Shown one piece after another: positions 45,712 to 57,731 of a stretch of 64,000 bases of DNA; position 1 is the stretch's first letter, and every line of letters starts with the position of its first letter. The stretch lies in contig JABYQU010000004.1 in assembly GCA_022264855.1 (NCBI GenBank), forward strand, positions 496,001 through 560,000, given 5' to 3'. Source of the DNA: Lenzites betulinus. Its lineage: Eukaryota; Basidiomycota; Agaricomycetes; Polyporales; Polyporaceae. The notes under the pieces were generated by a model. It was not told the origin of the DNA, did no database searches, and worked only from the letters and a program-made list of their open reading frames with translations. A program made the position numbers and the translations under genes.

Positions 45712-46978
45712 TAGTGCTGCCGCAAGGTAAGGTAAAGGTGACCTTAAGGTGTCGGAGTTGATGACCTTGACCCACCTTGACCCCATCAAGGTGACTCAAG
45801 GTGCACCTTGATGCAACTCGAGGTCGCGCACGTGCGGAGCGATGCGCAGAAAACGGCAATGGCGGGCGCTTTTCGCCCCAATATGGCATTTAGGCGCCCA
45901 CAGGAATTAGCAGGAGCAGTAAACTTGGACTCGGGGATGATCCAGAACATAGCACGTAGTGGAGAAAATAATGGGATGCACGTTATACACGATTCAGGCC
46001 TTGCTGAGCACCTCATGTACCAAATGCAAAGGTGACACGCCCCAGATTTAATATTGATGCAAGTTGGTCGGCCGCATGTACTGGCGGTTGACGTTCACTT
46101 CCAGAGCTTCGCACATTGCAGTGAACTGAGAGAAGAATTCCTGAAAAATCATAAAATCTATTCATTTTCTAGAATACAGGTGTCGTCACCGCTAGGAGTT
46201 GTTTAATGACTCGCAGTGCAGTGTTGAAGGCAACAGATGGGGCCGGATGCCGTAGGAGTGGTATCTGTCCAACGTTGGGTAGGACTCGACGACAGAAACA
46301 TTCTCGACTCGCTGGCGGCTGGCGTGATCAAGATGGGCACTGAGGTATCCGTGTTTTTCCTCCGGGCTCTCAACGTGAACGCGAACAAACGAGCAACAGC
46401 TACAAGAGTTGCTGAGGAGCCCAGACGCCAAAGGATGTCCTTGAAGGGTGCCGCAGCTGATTTGCGCACGCGGCTCAAAGCACACGCGCCCCTCGCCCCT
46501 CTGACGTCCTTTTGCCACAGCTTGTCGCAAATGGTGAGTGCAGTATTCGATTAATAGCTCGGGAGATGTCCTAGCGCGGTTAATGCAATTCCCTGCCATG
46601 TACCTGGATGTGGGACGGCCTGTAGAGTTAAGTCCTCTTCAAAAATAGATTTTGGCAAACGACAGGGAGATTCAGAGTGTTATTGAAGCCGAACAGTAGC
46701 AAGTACAGAGCAGAAACGCGTCCAGATGAATGTGCGGCAAACGACGCGAGAGCGATACCGCGTTCGCGTTGAGCAACGTGACCCTGCGCCACGCGAGTTT
46801 CATGAGAATCCCACGCGAGTGACTCGTGGCGCACGTCGACACTGGGGAAATAGCCTCACCTTGAGTTACCTTGAGGTGAAATAATCGACCTTAAGGTGGT
46901 ATCAAGGTGGCCGGCATCTCGGCAGATCAAGGCAAGGTGCACCTTGCATCAAGGTACCTTTACCTTGCGGCAGCACTA
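45712..46978. mobile_element. hAT-like non-autonomous DNA transposon (1,267 bp)
   Basis: The left end starts TAGTGCTGCCGCAAGG and the right end finishes with its exact inverse complement, CCTTGCGGCAGCACTA. The repeats continue imperfectly inward (GTAAAGGT). The element is bounded by an 8-bp direct repeat (ATCCGGTC). The first bases resemble hAT termini (YAGNGCTG). Both ends are rich in short AAGGTG/CACCTT and CAAGG units in both directions, like the subterminal transposase-binding repeats of hAT elements. The interior has frames of at most about 135 codons, and I could not recognise a transposase, BED finger or dimerisation domain. It is probably mobilised in trans or is a decayed copy. It lies between BUB2 and the carrier gene and breaks neither. 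Confidence 0.85.
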
Positions 46979-46986
46979 ATCCGGTC
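46979..46986. repeat. 8-bp target-site duplication, right copy
   Basis: ATCCGGTC, identical to the left copy at 45704-45711. Confidence 0.85.
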
Positions 46987-47206
46987 CCGAGGACGAGAAA
47001 TCTTAGTACGTTTGCCATATGTTGACGCCTAGATGGCGAGACACATCGCGCATTCGAAAGATGTCCTCACCAATATTTGCGTACTCGTGCAACGCCGTGG
47101 TCCGCTGTACATAGGCGTGTGGCATCCGCAATATACACATTACAAGGCGCATCTAGACGTTCGCCATCCGTTGCATCGGTACCTACGGTGTCCCCGCTGT
47201 TGGATT

Positions 47207-48810
47207 CTATGTTTCTCCGTCCTCGTCCCTGCCCGGCAGCCGGTCGATATACGACGCAGTGAGGTCGAAGAACGTCCACAGCAGACCGTGTGTTGTTACA
47301 CTCCGCAGGGCACTCACGCCGAGGCCCTGGTAGAGCCTCGTGAGCCCCAGGTGGATCGGTTTCGGCGCGTTCGGGTCAGGCCCTGCAGCCGGGAAGTTCG
47401 TTAAGTTCACGGTCGACGAGGCCGGGACGGGATGGCAACATACCTCGGATAAGCCGGTGGAACGTCTCCAGGACGCCTCTCCGCCGCTCGCCCGCCAAGG
47501 CGCGCTGCTGCACCTTGGTCTTCACGCTGTTCGCAGCCTGTAAGCTGAAGGCTACATGGCGCTGAAAAAGTCACGTACACATCGAGCGGGTAGATGAGGG
47601 CCCAGGATGTCACACCCGCGAGCGAGCCACAGACGAACGGAACGAGGGACATGGGAATTGGCAACCAGGGCGGCGTCGCGCCCTGCTCGCCCAACGCGTC
47701 ACGGCCCATGACATACCGGAAGCCGTCGTACTCGAAGAAGTAGAGGGCGGTGCCCATCGTGTCCCTCACTACGCGAGCGAACGAGTCAGCGGCGAGCATT
47801 ACCATCAAACGGAAACGGCCGCGTGCATACCGAAGTGGAGGCGGAAGCCCGTGTAGAGCCCCAGTATGCCGTTGGTGCGGAAAATCTCGCGCACGGCTTG
47901 CATGGTGCTCGGGGCTTTTGCGATGCGCTGCCCCTTGCTAGCCGCGATGGAGTACTCCAGCTGTCGTCTGACCTGATAGTGTGGGCGGTTATTATGAAGC
48001 CCAATGTCAGCGCTCATGGGGCTCACTTTAACCAATTCAAATGCTGGTGTTTTGGGTGTTTTGCATGAGTGACGGTAGTCATGAATAGAAGCAGACAAGC
48101 ACTTACGTGCGCTCCCGAAGGATATAAGAGAGCCGGAGAGCGCGCCGCTGCATGTGATCGTTTAGAACCTGATGCAGACACGTATATACCGACATACCTG
48201 ATACCACCGGTGGCAGATACATCGAAGATGCGGTCTCGGTTGAGCCAATGACGTTCACGGAAGTATTCCTTCGTCCGAGTGTAGATAGTGAACGAAGCGG
48301 CGCCTAGTGAGGTCGAAATGTGAGGGATTTGGAGCAGAAAAGAGGCCCGGGTACGCACGGACGAATGAGATAGTCATCAAAGGGATCCATAGCCCTCGAT
48401 AGAAGCCGATGATGCCCTCCTCCTGATAGACAGTTAGGGCAAGCCTAGGGATAGAGATACGTTGGCGCGTTGTCTGCAGCCTCGACTTGATAGAATCGAG
48501 CTTTGCAAGGCTTGATTAGTATAGCAAAAAAGAGAGCGCGGGTAGCGCGACTCACTGGGTAGCCCGCGAAGGTCGAGATATAACTCGCAGACAACGCGCA
48601 TGCGACCGCCTTGTTGCCTACAGGTGGACATGATCAATTCCCTCGCACTCAGAAATCAGACAGAACAGGACAGGGTTCGCACTTTTGAGAGACTCATTGA
48701 GCGCAGCCGAGTCAAACAAATAGCTCGGCGGTCTGTGCGGGAGCAAAAGTGAGGATGAAGGGCGGGGGAAAGCGTGGCATGCGGGCGAATATGGACCTTT
48801 TCTCGCTCAT
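47207..48810 (-). CDS. Mitochondrial carrier (SLC25) family protein
   Basis: Six-span inner-membrane transporter; the substrate is unknown. It reads from ATG 48810 through small exons 48810-48797 and 48732-48683 and an exon starting at 48617, with further short introns, to TAG at 47207. Two carrier signatures are clear: GYPLDSIKSRLQ in the first repeat (split by an intron after Pro) and YPLDVVKTKVQ in the last (split within the Val codon). The middle repeat keeps IFRTNGILGLYTGFRLHF. Typical G[IL]xGFYRGL blocks occur (EEGIIGFYRGLWIP, LTRLYQGLGVSALRS). The last exon ends DRLPGRDEDGET. The two N-terminal exons are short and inferred from phase. Confidence 0.82.
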
Positions 48811-48894
48811 AAGAAGCTGTCACTGGCCGGGCAACAGTCCAGTTGCGTGCGGTCGCACGAGCACAGTGCTATTTGAGGCGAGCCAAGGTGGAGG

Positions 48895-49134
48895 ATGGCG
48901 GGAGGAGGGCTGGTGGTGGTGAAGAGGTCAGAGCGAGAAGACGGCTCGGAGTCCAAGGTGCTTGCGCCGGATGTACTCTCTCTCCGCGCCTTGCCGCCCC
49001 CTGGCGCCCGTTCTGCGTCATACTCCGAAACACTGGATACGCATCATGCGATCTCCGAACATATCCTAGTTAGCTCTGGACAGCTGCAGCAGCTTGAACA
49101 TAGCGACACATGTGCTTTCTACGTGTGTACTTGA
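48895..49134 (+). CDS. Possible small gene, unrecognised
   Basis: Open frame of 79 codons starting MAGGGLVVVKRSEREDG, 85 bp from the divergent start of the carrier. A donor-like GTGTGT near 49123 could join it to an open stretch after 49155, which would add about 40 residues rich in His, Cys and Tyr. Beyond that it would overlap the 3' end of the opposite-strand RRN6-like gene. No family is recognised and it may be non-coding. Confidence 0.3.
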   Translation: MAGGGLVVVKRSEREDGSESKVLAPDVLSLRALPPPGARSASYSETLDTHHAISEHILVSSGQLQQLEHSDTCAFYVCT

Positions 49135-49275
49135 CTAGGTCGTCGAGAAATCGACAGCCACACGATCACGACGACAAGCTTTCGAAGGCGATCTGCATCA
49201 ATCCGTGGGAGAACGTCCGGGGAATGCCCTCCTCCTGCCCACACTATTACCATACCAGACAATGCCCTAGACCGC

Positions 49276-52200
49276 TCAGAACCCTCCCAACCGTTTCTTC
49301 GCGGTCTTCTTCTTCACAGGCGCAGGCCGCCCACCATGCGCCCCGGGGAGCACCTGCGTGCTCGTCACGAACTCCTGCGACGACTTCGGTGCGCTCCACG
49401 TCTCCGCCGGTTGCGGCTGGCTTGCACTCGGGGGTGGGCGGGACGCGGGAGCCACGAAACTGTCTAGTGACTTCGCGGCTACAAGCGGTCTGCGTGGCTG
49501 GCCCTGGGCCGGTTGGCTCGCACCGATAGTAGGAGGGGCTCGTGAAATGGAACGCCCTGTCACTGGCGGCCGCTGGCTCAGAGTTTGGGCAGCGGGCCTG
49601 GGCTCCTTCGCTAGCTGCGCGTCTTGCGCAGTGGCCGTCTTCGCGGGCGGTTGGAATCTCGCTGCGGGTGTGGGCCCGGCCTCGTCGTATGGATCGCGGT
49701 ATTCGTATTTCCACGGGTCGGTGCCGACCTCCCACTCTTGAAGCAGAAGGCGAACCCCTGAGGGCATCGTGGGTTTCCCTGAGAGATCATCCACAGCATT
49801 TTCACCTGCATCGAGTTTGCCCGCCTTGCGAATAGGCCGCAGGAAACTGAACTGCACCGGGGCCGGTTCGAGGTCGCTTAGGGACATAGCCTGCGTGGAA
49901 CGCGAGATATTGTTCACGTCCTCGTCAAAGTTCGCCGCAGTGTTCTTGCCAGGCCGCTTATGCAGAAAGACGTCAGAGGAAAGCGAGAGATCGAGGGCGA
50001 GCTGTTGACGAGCTTCGGACTCCCTGCGGAACGACGGTGCTGTTCGACCAGGCCCATCCGCGAGGTCATAGGAGGACAGGTTCTCCAGCATCTTCGGCAG
50101 CTCGTCCGCGAATCCGGGGACGGAGCGACGGATGATGGAGGGCACTTCGAGGTGCCAAGGGGCCTTCTGTGTGAGTTGGTGTCGCGGGATACGCCCCTGC
50201 TGCAGGGCTCGATACCCTGCAACGCAGTCGAGTGCGCTACCAGTAAACCAATCGTTTCGCGAAGCATCGACGGGTTCGGGCCCAGACCGCATAGCGATAT
50301 CGAACCTATTACAACGTCAGTTGTATAACACGCGAAAACGAGGCGATACGACGAACGTTGTCAGGGCATGTTCCACAGGAATCTCTGCGTCTTGCCAGAA
50401 AGATGACATGTGCTCTAGCACGTCAAACGCGACGTTGGTCTGCGCCGATAGACTCTTCTCTTCCCGCTGTATGAATAGTTCTGCGTCACCGTTAGCACAT
50501 GCATAAGAATACGGTCTGACTTGGTTTACTTTGGTACGCGGTTTGAAGATCAACAACACTGTGGCCCCTCCCGGCAAGCGGACCAAGGTCGTGCTTCGCG
50601 GCGTCGGCATCTTCTTCCAGCTTCTTCACCTCATCGGGCCACTCCGCTTGCTGGTGGCTCCCCTTCGATGTCTCATGGGAGGCCTCACGGGGCACTCGCT
50701 GGATGTTCAGGAGCGAGAGTCCGCCCCGCTCAGACAGTTGGAATATGCTGAGATGCTTGCTGCCCGCCAAGGTAGGCGGCTGGAAAAATGCGTACCCCAG
50801 GTGCGCGCCGTCTGGCCGATGGATGGGAGGGAGTGAATAGGGGGCGTCGTGGACGTGGACGAGGTTGTCATTTCCGCGAGAGACATCGTAGACTGTGACA
50901 AGCGAGTTGCGTCGAGATGTGAGAAATGTTAGAGGAGCTGTGGAGAACAAATACGTCAGCGGATGCTATCTTCCGTAGTGAAAATCCATTACAGCTAATC
51001 ATGACCTGGGTGTGACTGCTCAGCGTCGTGTCAAATTCTCGGCCATGCTTGACTGAAAGGAGCGGCTTTCGTGTGTTTCTTCCGTCTAACCACACCATCT
51101 CATTACTAGATATTAGACGTATGATATTGTCCTCATTCGAGGATTCAATTGATGTCAAGACGACCTGCGACTTCGGCGCTTCATAAAGAATATGGACCTT
51201 TTTTGACGCCTTCAACGCAAAATAAGTACAGTGCATAGCGTAATGAGTGGATACTCACTCGGAGGTCAAGAAGTAATGCAGATCTATCGGAGAGCGACAA
51301 CAGTGTGTCGCGAGCGTCAGAAGCCGCGATGCGGTATAGAGATCTTTCCGATGCGTCGACTATATGCACAAGTTCACTGAAAATGCAAGGTCAGAACTCT
51401 CACAATATATACGATAGTGGTAGAAATTTACATTGTCCTCTTCCCTTCTGGCGCACTGCACTGGAATATAGCCCCCGCATCGTTGACCACGTATCCAACG
51501 GAAGTGTTCGAACGGGAGAAGGCCATGTCCATGACATGTCTATTGCCTATGTCCTCGCGCAGCACGGTGACGTAGGGTGCGGGCTGGACTGCGTACGTCG
51601 TTTTATCCACAGCAACCTGAATTTGCATGAACATTGTGGACCCCATGGTTCTCACGCCAATCATAGGAGCTACGGACGCAAATATTAGCAGGAGCACTGG
51701 AAACTGAGTGGATAGGATAACGGATGTTGAGGACCAACCTGGTTTACCCTTCCCAATTTCTAAATGAGGGGTGGTGATTATTTGCCGGATGGGTGTGTCG
51801 AAGGTGTGCACAGGCTTCGCGACCGGTTTCAAGTTTACTTTCGTTCTCGTATTAAGTGTAAGCGGAGACATGTCTATACGGAACGCGGTCAGTAGCAAAT
51901 CGACCAACCCCGCAGTTACTTACTCAATTGACAATTCGTTGGGCCCATAGGAAACGCAACATACACCATATTCTTGCGCGATATATGGAAAGACGAGATG
52001 TCTATCATGTTGCCGGAGAACGGATCGTGCGACGCGAGTACACGAGCGGCGCGCGAAGCCTCCGCGATCTCATCGCGTATGACTTCGGTCTGTACGTCGA
52101 TATCAGGATAGAATGTACGTAAGAAATGTGCCTGTGGATATATTAGTGGGTGTTTAAATGCAAGGAGTGAGAGGCTTACTCCCTGCTCAGCCCGCTGTAG

Positions 52201-52533
52201 TTCGGTAGCATTTGGACTTCGCCATGGTTGCGGACGCGTAGGAGGGAAGACTTCTATCGGTCCGTCCGGCGCAACTAGCTTGTAATCTACGCGACGCGCT
52301 CAGCAAGTCTGTGTACTGCCAATTGTCCCTTGCGCACCTGTTCGACTCTCCGCCACAAAAGACCAGTCGTAGCGTTTGCCCTTCTTTTTGAGCGTTGCAG
52401 CACCGACGGAGCCATGCTCAAGGATGGGATAGCGCCAGGGGTCTTCTATCCTCTCGTCTTTCCCAGCTTTCGCCTTGCCCTTATTCGCCGTTGCGCCCTC
52501 CTGTCCATGGCAGTATCCGGGCCATGCGTCCAT
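49276..52533 (-). CDS. RNA polymerase I core factor subunit, Rrn6/TAF1C-like
   Basis: Predicted subunit of the Pol I core factor that binds the rDNA promoter with Rrn7 and Rrn11. The gene has many introns; the last and largest exon is about 50300-49276, with stop TGA at 49276. The start is ATG 52533 (MDAWPGYCHGQEG). An N-terminal beta-propeller-type region contains LEHGSVGAATLKKKGKRYDW, DMAFSRSNTSVGYVVNDAG, YRIAASDARDTLLSLSDRSA, RRNSLVTVYDVSRG and GYAFFQPP. A helical region follows. The family-like block VRLLLQEWEVGTDPWKYEYR precedes a Pro/Ser/Ala-rich tail ending in KKKTAKKRLGGF, a basic nuclear or DNA-binding tail. Identification rests on the EWxVGxDP block and overall layout. It is divergent from uL3m with 193 bp between starts. 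Confidence 0.7.
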
Positions 52534-52726
52534 TCCATTTGACTCGAAGGGCGGGTGTCAGGTAAAGGCGCGAAGACGAGGCCAGGAGCTGGAGAATACA
52601 GAACAAATGCAAGTTTAACGGTTCTGACAGATCGCGTCCGGGAAATCGGGCGCCAATTTCGGGCGTCTCAAAATTCCGATGCGACTGTGTCCAGCGCTTG
52701 CGCTACATACTGCCTGTCCTTACACC
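52534..52726. promoter_or_regulatory. RRN6-like/uL3m bidirectional promoter with GGCGCC site
   Basis: 193-bp gap between divergent starts. It contains GGGCGCCAATTTCGGGCG at about 52648-52665, that is, a GGCGCC palindrome followed by a half site 73 bp upstream of the uL3m start. Confidence 0.45.
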
Positions 52727-53894
52727 ATGCTCAGACTCTGGTCTTTTGGGGCACGCCCAGTCCTCCCTCGATGTAGGGCATTCCATACCACCGTGGTCAG
52801 CAACGCGACTGCGGAAACAGAGTCTTCGTCCTCCTCTGGAAGTACTTGGACACCCACGTCGGTCCGAACGGGTCTCATCGCGCGGAAACGCGGTATGACA
52901 GTGATGTGGGACAACTATGGTGTGAGGCACCCGGTCACAGTTCTTCAGGTATGTTTGCTCCTCCGAGTGTGCACTGCTGCGTGCTGACGGAAGTACTCGT
53001 GCAGCTGGAGAACTGTCAGGTCACCGCAAACATCAAGACCGTCCGGAATGACCAGACCGAGTACCACGCAGTTCAGGTGGCTGCCTCGGACAAGCCGGCG
53101 AAGACCACTACCAAGCAGATGCTTGGCCACTTTAACAAGGCTGGTGTAGCTCCCAAGCGCATCATCAAGGAATTCCCTGTAACTCCGGACGCGCATGTAC
53201 CAGTCGGTGAGCGCACACGCCCGCTGTCTGTCCACGAACTGTGTCCTCACGTTCACCTTGACAGGCACCACGCTGTCCGCCGTCCATTTCGTCCCCGGCC
53301 AGTTCGTCGACGTGATTGCCAAGTCGTACGTATATCATGACAACTCTTGCGTGGTCCTCGCTCACGTCGTGGCAGGCTCGGAAAGGGTTTCCAGGGTACC
53401 ATGAAGAGGTGGAATTTCAAAGGTCTGCGCGCGAGTCACGGTGTCTCCGTCTCGCATCGTGCGGCAGGTGCTATCGGCGCCCATCAGGTTCGTCTGTCTT
53501 TCATGTCCTTACCGCCCGCTGCTCACATACGCTCGTCTGTCAGGATCCCGGTCGTGTGTGGCCCGGAAAGAAGATGGCTGGCAGGTTGGGCGGCGAGCGC
53601 ATCACCACCCAGAACCTCGCTGTCGTCCGGGTAGACACCGACCTGGAACTCATCTACGTGCGCGGCTGTGTGCCCGGCATCGACGATGCGCAGGTGATGG
53701 TACGGGACGCGAAGAAGAAGATGACGCAGCTCGCACAACACAACAACGCGAAGGGTCTCTTCGAGAAGATTTTGCCGAGGGGCCTTGTGGGGCTCCCCTT
53801 CCCTGCCGGTACGAAGGAGCTTGCCGAAACACTACCACCCGTTATAGTTGCGCCTTCGGCTCGTGTTAGTGACCCGTTTGTCCCTAGGGAGTAA
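52727..53894 (+). CDS. MRPL3: Mitochondrial ribosomal protein uL3m
   Basis: Core protein of the mitochondrial large ribosomal subunit (yeast MRPL9). Five exons: 52727-52948, 53005-53206, 53265-53325, 53376-53487 and 53544-53894, totalling 316 codons (315 aa). The N-terminus [22 protein letters not shown] is a typical Arg-rich mitochondrial presequence. An in-frame ATG at 52679 would add 16 residues. The uL3 signature is [20 protein letters not shown], followed by [18 protein letters not shown] and the conserved strand [18 protein letters not shown]. Confidence 0.95.
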
Positions 53895-54339
53895 TTGGCT
53901 ACATCTATAATCCCTCATGTTTCTTATGATCCTGCGCTGAACAACTTCAATGCTCGCTCGCAACCTGTGGCAGATAAGCGCTGCCGAAGTCTACGGAGCG
54001 TAGAACAAGGTAAATGTACGGCGGTGACGTGCGATGCTCACATTGTCAGCCAGGTGGCTCTCGGAATATCATCTCCCGGTAAGTAATACTTGGTTGTCTG
54101 CTCGATTCAACAAAGACAGGCTGGCAGGCTGTCCCGCTCGCTGTCTATGGCGTGGTGCGCGCGAGTGCGTGGGCACAGAGTATGTGCTATAAAACTGACC
54201 GCTGTGGACCTCTGGCCATCCAGCGAGCCAGGTGCTCTCCTTCTATCGCTTTGTCTGCTAACCATCATCCTTTCTAATCCTTGCATTCCATTTCGATCCG
54301 TACACCATCACCCCTCTTAAATCAACTTTGATATTCATA

Positions 54340-55625
54340 ATGCGCTCATCCATTTTCTTTGCTTTCATAACCCTCAGTATATCTGTGCAAGCCCTCCCCC
54401 TCGCCCTGTACGTATGCATTTGACTAGTCTCAACTCGAGCAAAACTCACTCATCGACGTCCAATAGTCGATCGGAAAGCGCCAATTTGACGACGCTGTCA
54501 TCAAGCAACTCAACCCTGGTCACTATTTCCGCAGCTTCGACTTCGCTCCCTGTGTCTCTCACGTCCTTGCCTTCGCTGACCGCCACCCTTGCCTTTGGAA
54601 ATGGGTCGGTCAGCGTGACGGCTACCGATGTCTCTGCAACAGCCTCTTTGGCTACCGCTTACACGACGTACTATTTTGCGTCCCCGACCGACACCGCCAG
54701 CAATTCCTCCTTTACGGGCTATGCCTCCGCCGCGAGCAATTTCGCGTACAGCACTGCTGAGCCCACCGCGACAGCTGTATCGTTCGATATTCCAGATGTC
54801 CCGCCGGCTTGTCTCGCTCTGACGTCGGGCGGCGTACTCCCACAGACGTCCGCATTGCCAACCTCTTCAGATGCCTCGTTCATTCCCTTAACCACACTCT
54901 CCCCGTCGGGATCTTTGTCAACTAGCCCTATCTTGTCAACTACCGCAAGCAACGCCACCATTACGCCTACTGCTACTGCGAATTCTACACTTTCAGCGCT
55001 CCCTACCGATGTGGCGAGCAACACGACCTTGTACAGGCGGATCGCACAAGATGACCTCCCCGCCGTCGCCCAATCCTGGCAAGACCTCTGCGTACGCACC
55101 GCTTCCTTTCCGCCCTTCCGTTCCTTAATCTGACGCGTCTCCAGCTCGTCAGCGGCGGCGACATCTTCACGAACGAGCCCTGCGTGCAGCTCGCAGGCGT
55201 GAACGGTATCAACGCCCTGCTCGCCGACGCCGACCCGTGTGCGCAACAGGACAACGCGGACGAGATGATCGACTTCGCGCACGCGCCGGGGGTCACGAAC
55301 ACCGACGCGCTCATCGCGAACGCGGTGGCGTACGCGGGCCACCCGCGCAACGCGCTGAACATCAACGGCGTCGTGCCCAGCACGCCGTTCTGCCTGCGCG
55401 CGCCGCGGAACCTGGAGCTCGCGGGCGTGGTACGCCCGCAGCTCGAGGGGGTGAACCCCGGGATATATGGGAGTGTATCGCTTGGTCTATTCGCGTTCGG
55501 AGCAGGTGCGTTTTATTTTTGTCGCATTTAAGCCCTCTGTCGTCACATAGCTGACGATCCGCGACGTAGACGGGACGTGCCCGTTCGGCCAAACGGCGGA
55601 CGTGAGTACCTGCGGCTGTTCTTAA
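54340..55625 (+). CDS. Secreted Ser/Thr-rich protein with conserved Cys-containing C-terminal domain
   Basis: Predicted extracellular protein, function unknown. Exons 54340-54407, 54467-55091, 55145-55505 and 55570-55625 join in phase to 370 codons (369 aa). The signal peptide is MRSSIFFAFITLSISVQA, with cleavage probably before Leu-Pro. Residues 25-220 are extremely rich in Ser, Thr and Ala, with many N-x-S/T sites, so heavy glycosylation is likely. The last 150 residues form a compact domain: SGGDIFTNEPCVQLAGVNGI, ADPCAQQDNADEMIDFA, PGVTNTDALIANAVAYA, and the end TCPFGQTADVSTCGCS. The domain resembles uncharacterised secreted proteins common in mushrooms. Cell-wall association is inferred. 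Confidence 0.75.
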
Positions 55626-55900
55626 GTCATCAACTTCGGGGGACGGGGTGCGTATTACATCGCTCGGCGTCCAGAGTTTGTATGGGGCGCTACATTGTTA
55701 TACACTCTGCTTGCAATGTAATAAGCCTGAATCGCCATAGGCCGCCACTGTCCTTGCGAAACCGCAACAGAATTAGACATAAGACTATCGTGGAAGTACG
55801 TCTATCCAACACCCGCCGGAGCATATAGTCATCAGCCCAAAGTATAGCTATTAGTGCATGATACCCGCGGACCCCTGCGTCCAAACACGTATGGGTGTCC

Positions 55901-57731
55901 TCACCCCTTGAACTCCTTCCCACCAATGAAACTACCCTGCACATACACTCTCCGAATGTTCCGGTCGTCCCCGCAGAACAAGAACCGCTCCAAGAAGTTC
56001 TCCAGCTCGACCTCCTCGCTCTTCCCGCCGTCCCGCACCCCCAGCTCCAGATCCATGTCCACGCCCCACGTCGCCGGGTTGTCCGCGTCACTCCGGACGC
56101 TCACCACGAGCGCGTCGAACGCCTTCCCGGGAGCGAGCGACCCCACGCGCGCGCGCATATCGCACACCTCCGCCCCGCCCAGCGTCGCCAGGTAGAGCAG
56201 CGTCGCGATCGGCAGCTGCTGGTCTGCAAACAGCGTGCCCGCCGGCGCCGGGTGCCCCGCCTGCATCGCGATGACCTTGGAGCACATGCTTGCGTGCTGC
56301 ACCGCCGCGAGGATCGACGGCGAGAACCCGCCAGAGACGTCCGTGCCCAGCCCGACCTTGATTCCACGGTCGAGCAGCATCCCGACGGGCGCGCACCCGC
56401 TCCGCAGGTTGAAGTTGCTCGTCGGGCAGTGGCTGACCCCCGCCCCGCGCGCCTTGATCAGCGCCACCTCGTCCTCCTCCAGATGCACCGCGTGCGCCAG
56501 CACCGTGTTCTCCCGCAGCAGCCCAAATGCGTCGTACACACCCGCGTACGTGCCCGCCGCGCGCACCTGGCCGCCCGCGGGCGGCGCTGGCAGCGAGTCC
56601 GGCGGGAACAGCTCGCGCGTGAACGCGATCTCGCCCGCGTTCTCCGAGATGTGCGTCTGGATGTGCAGCGCCGCGTCCTCCGCCGCGAGCGCGCCGAGCT
56701 TGCCCAGCAGCTCGTGCGTGCACGAGATCGCGAAGCGCGGCGTGAGGATCGGGCGCACGAGCGGCTCGGCGCGCCCCGCGGGCGGGGGGAGCGCGCGGAT
56801 GTACGCGATGAGCGCGCGCGTGGCGGCGACGCTGGCGTCCGCGGAGGGCTCGACGTAGTACTCGGGCGAGTTCCGGTCCATGTTGCATTTCTGTGACGCG
56901 CGCGTGCGCGGGTGCGAAGGCGGAGTTGAGCGAACGATCATCGGAGGCGAGCGGCAGGTGGGGATGGACGTACCCCGACGAATGCTCGCTGCCCTAGGAG
57001 GCGCGAAGGCAGGGTCAGCAGGCGTAGCCGCGGCCGTGGTGATACACGCACCGTATGCATGTATCACGTCCGCCAGGGCCTTCGTGCCCTCCAGGTGGAG
57101 GGTGCCGTAATAGCAGCATGTTGTTGACTACACTTTCGCCGCTCATTCAGTGTGCACGTCCGGCGCCCTGCGGGTAGAGCTAGGTTTAGCTGAAAGACGC
57201 ACCCCGTAGTCAATAGTGCGCTTGATGACAGATGTGTACGTCCGGCGCGCAAAGTCCGCATCGGCGAAGCGCGACTCCATCGGGAATGTGACGTGCGCGA
57301 GCCAGTCCAGGAGCTCGTACTGCTGCCCGCTACGGATACGCAGGGAATGGTGAGCATCCGGGTGAGTCCCGCGGTCCAGCTGCGGACTCACCTTCCAATG
57401 TTAGGCACCTGTGGTGCATGCTGCGTAACGCAACCATCGTAGCGGTGAGTAGATGGAAATGCGCCAAAGCGTCAACGGGGCTACGTACGATATGGGTGTC
57501 GATGAAGCCGGGTAGGAGGAACTCGCCGAGTTTCAGCTCGATGAGGTCGACGTCGTCCGCTCCGAGCCCGTGGCGCGCCAAGACATCCTGCAGGCCACTT
57601 GGGTGGACCTCGTCCTCGATCCACGCAATGTCGCCGGTGTCGTGTGAGACGGCGAGTAGCGCGTGCGGCAGGGCGCGGTACTCCCGCAGGGACACCGGGG
57701 TGATGAGTGCGCCATAGAATACTGTCGTCAT
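55901..57731 (-). CDS. GUD1: Guanine deaminase
   Basis: Zinc amidohydrolase converting guanine to xanthine in purine salvage and catabolism. First exons: 57731-57489, 57420-57392, 57329-57203 and one starting at 57127; a tiny exon near 57002-56980 and a long last exon from about 56890 to 55901 follow. Metal ligands: GFIDTHIHAPQ (split by intron 1), the HISENAGEIAF histidine, CPTSNFNLRSGCAP, and GLGTDVSGG with the catalytic Asp. The block LDWLAHVTFPMESRFAD and YGSTTCCYYGTLH are also family-typical. One donor near 56980 leaves a choice between GQRAFVG with a phase problem and GQRAFVGY in phase before KCNMDRN. The last exon is extremely GC-rich. Confidence 0.94.

Noticed and set aside
46192..46599. 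Possible transposase fragment inside the hAT-like element
   Set aside because: Frames of 91-135 codons exist on both strands, but none shows a BED finger, the RW or CxxH hAT motifs, or a dimerisation block.
55895..56896. 333-codon plus-strand and 266-codon minus-strand frames
   Set aside because: They are shadows of the very GC-rich last exon of guanine deaminase, which has full family motifs in its own frame.
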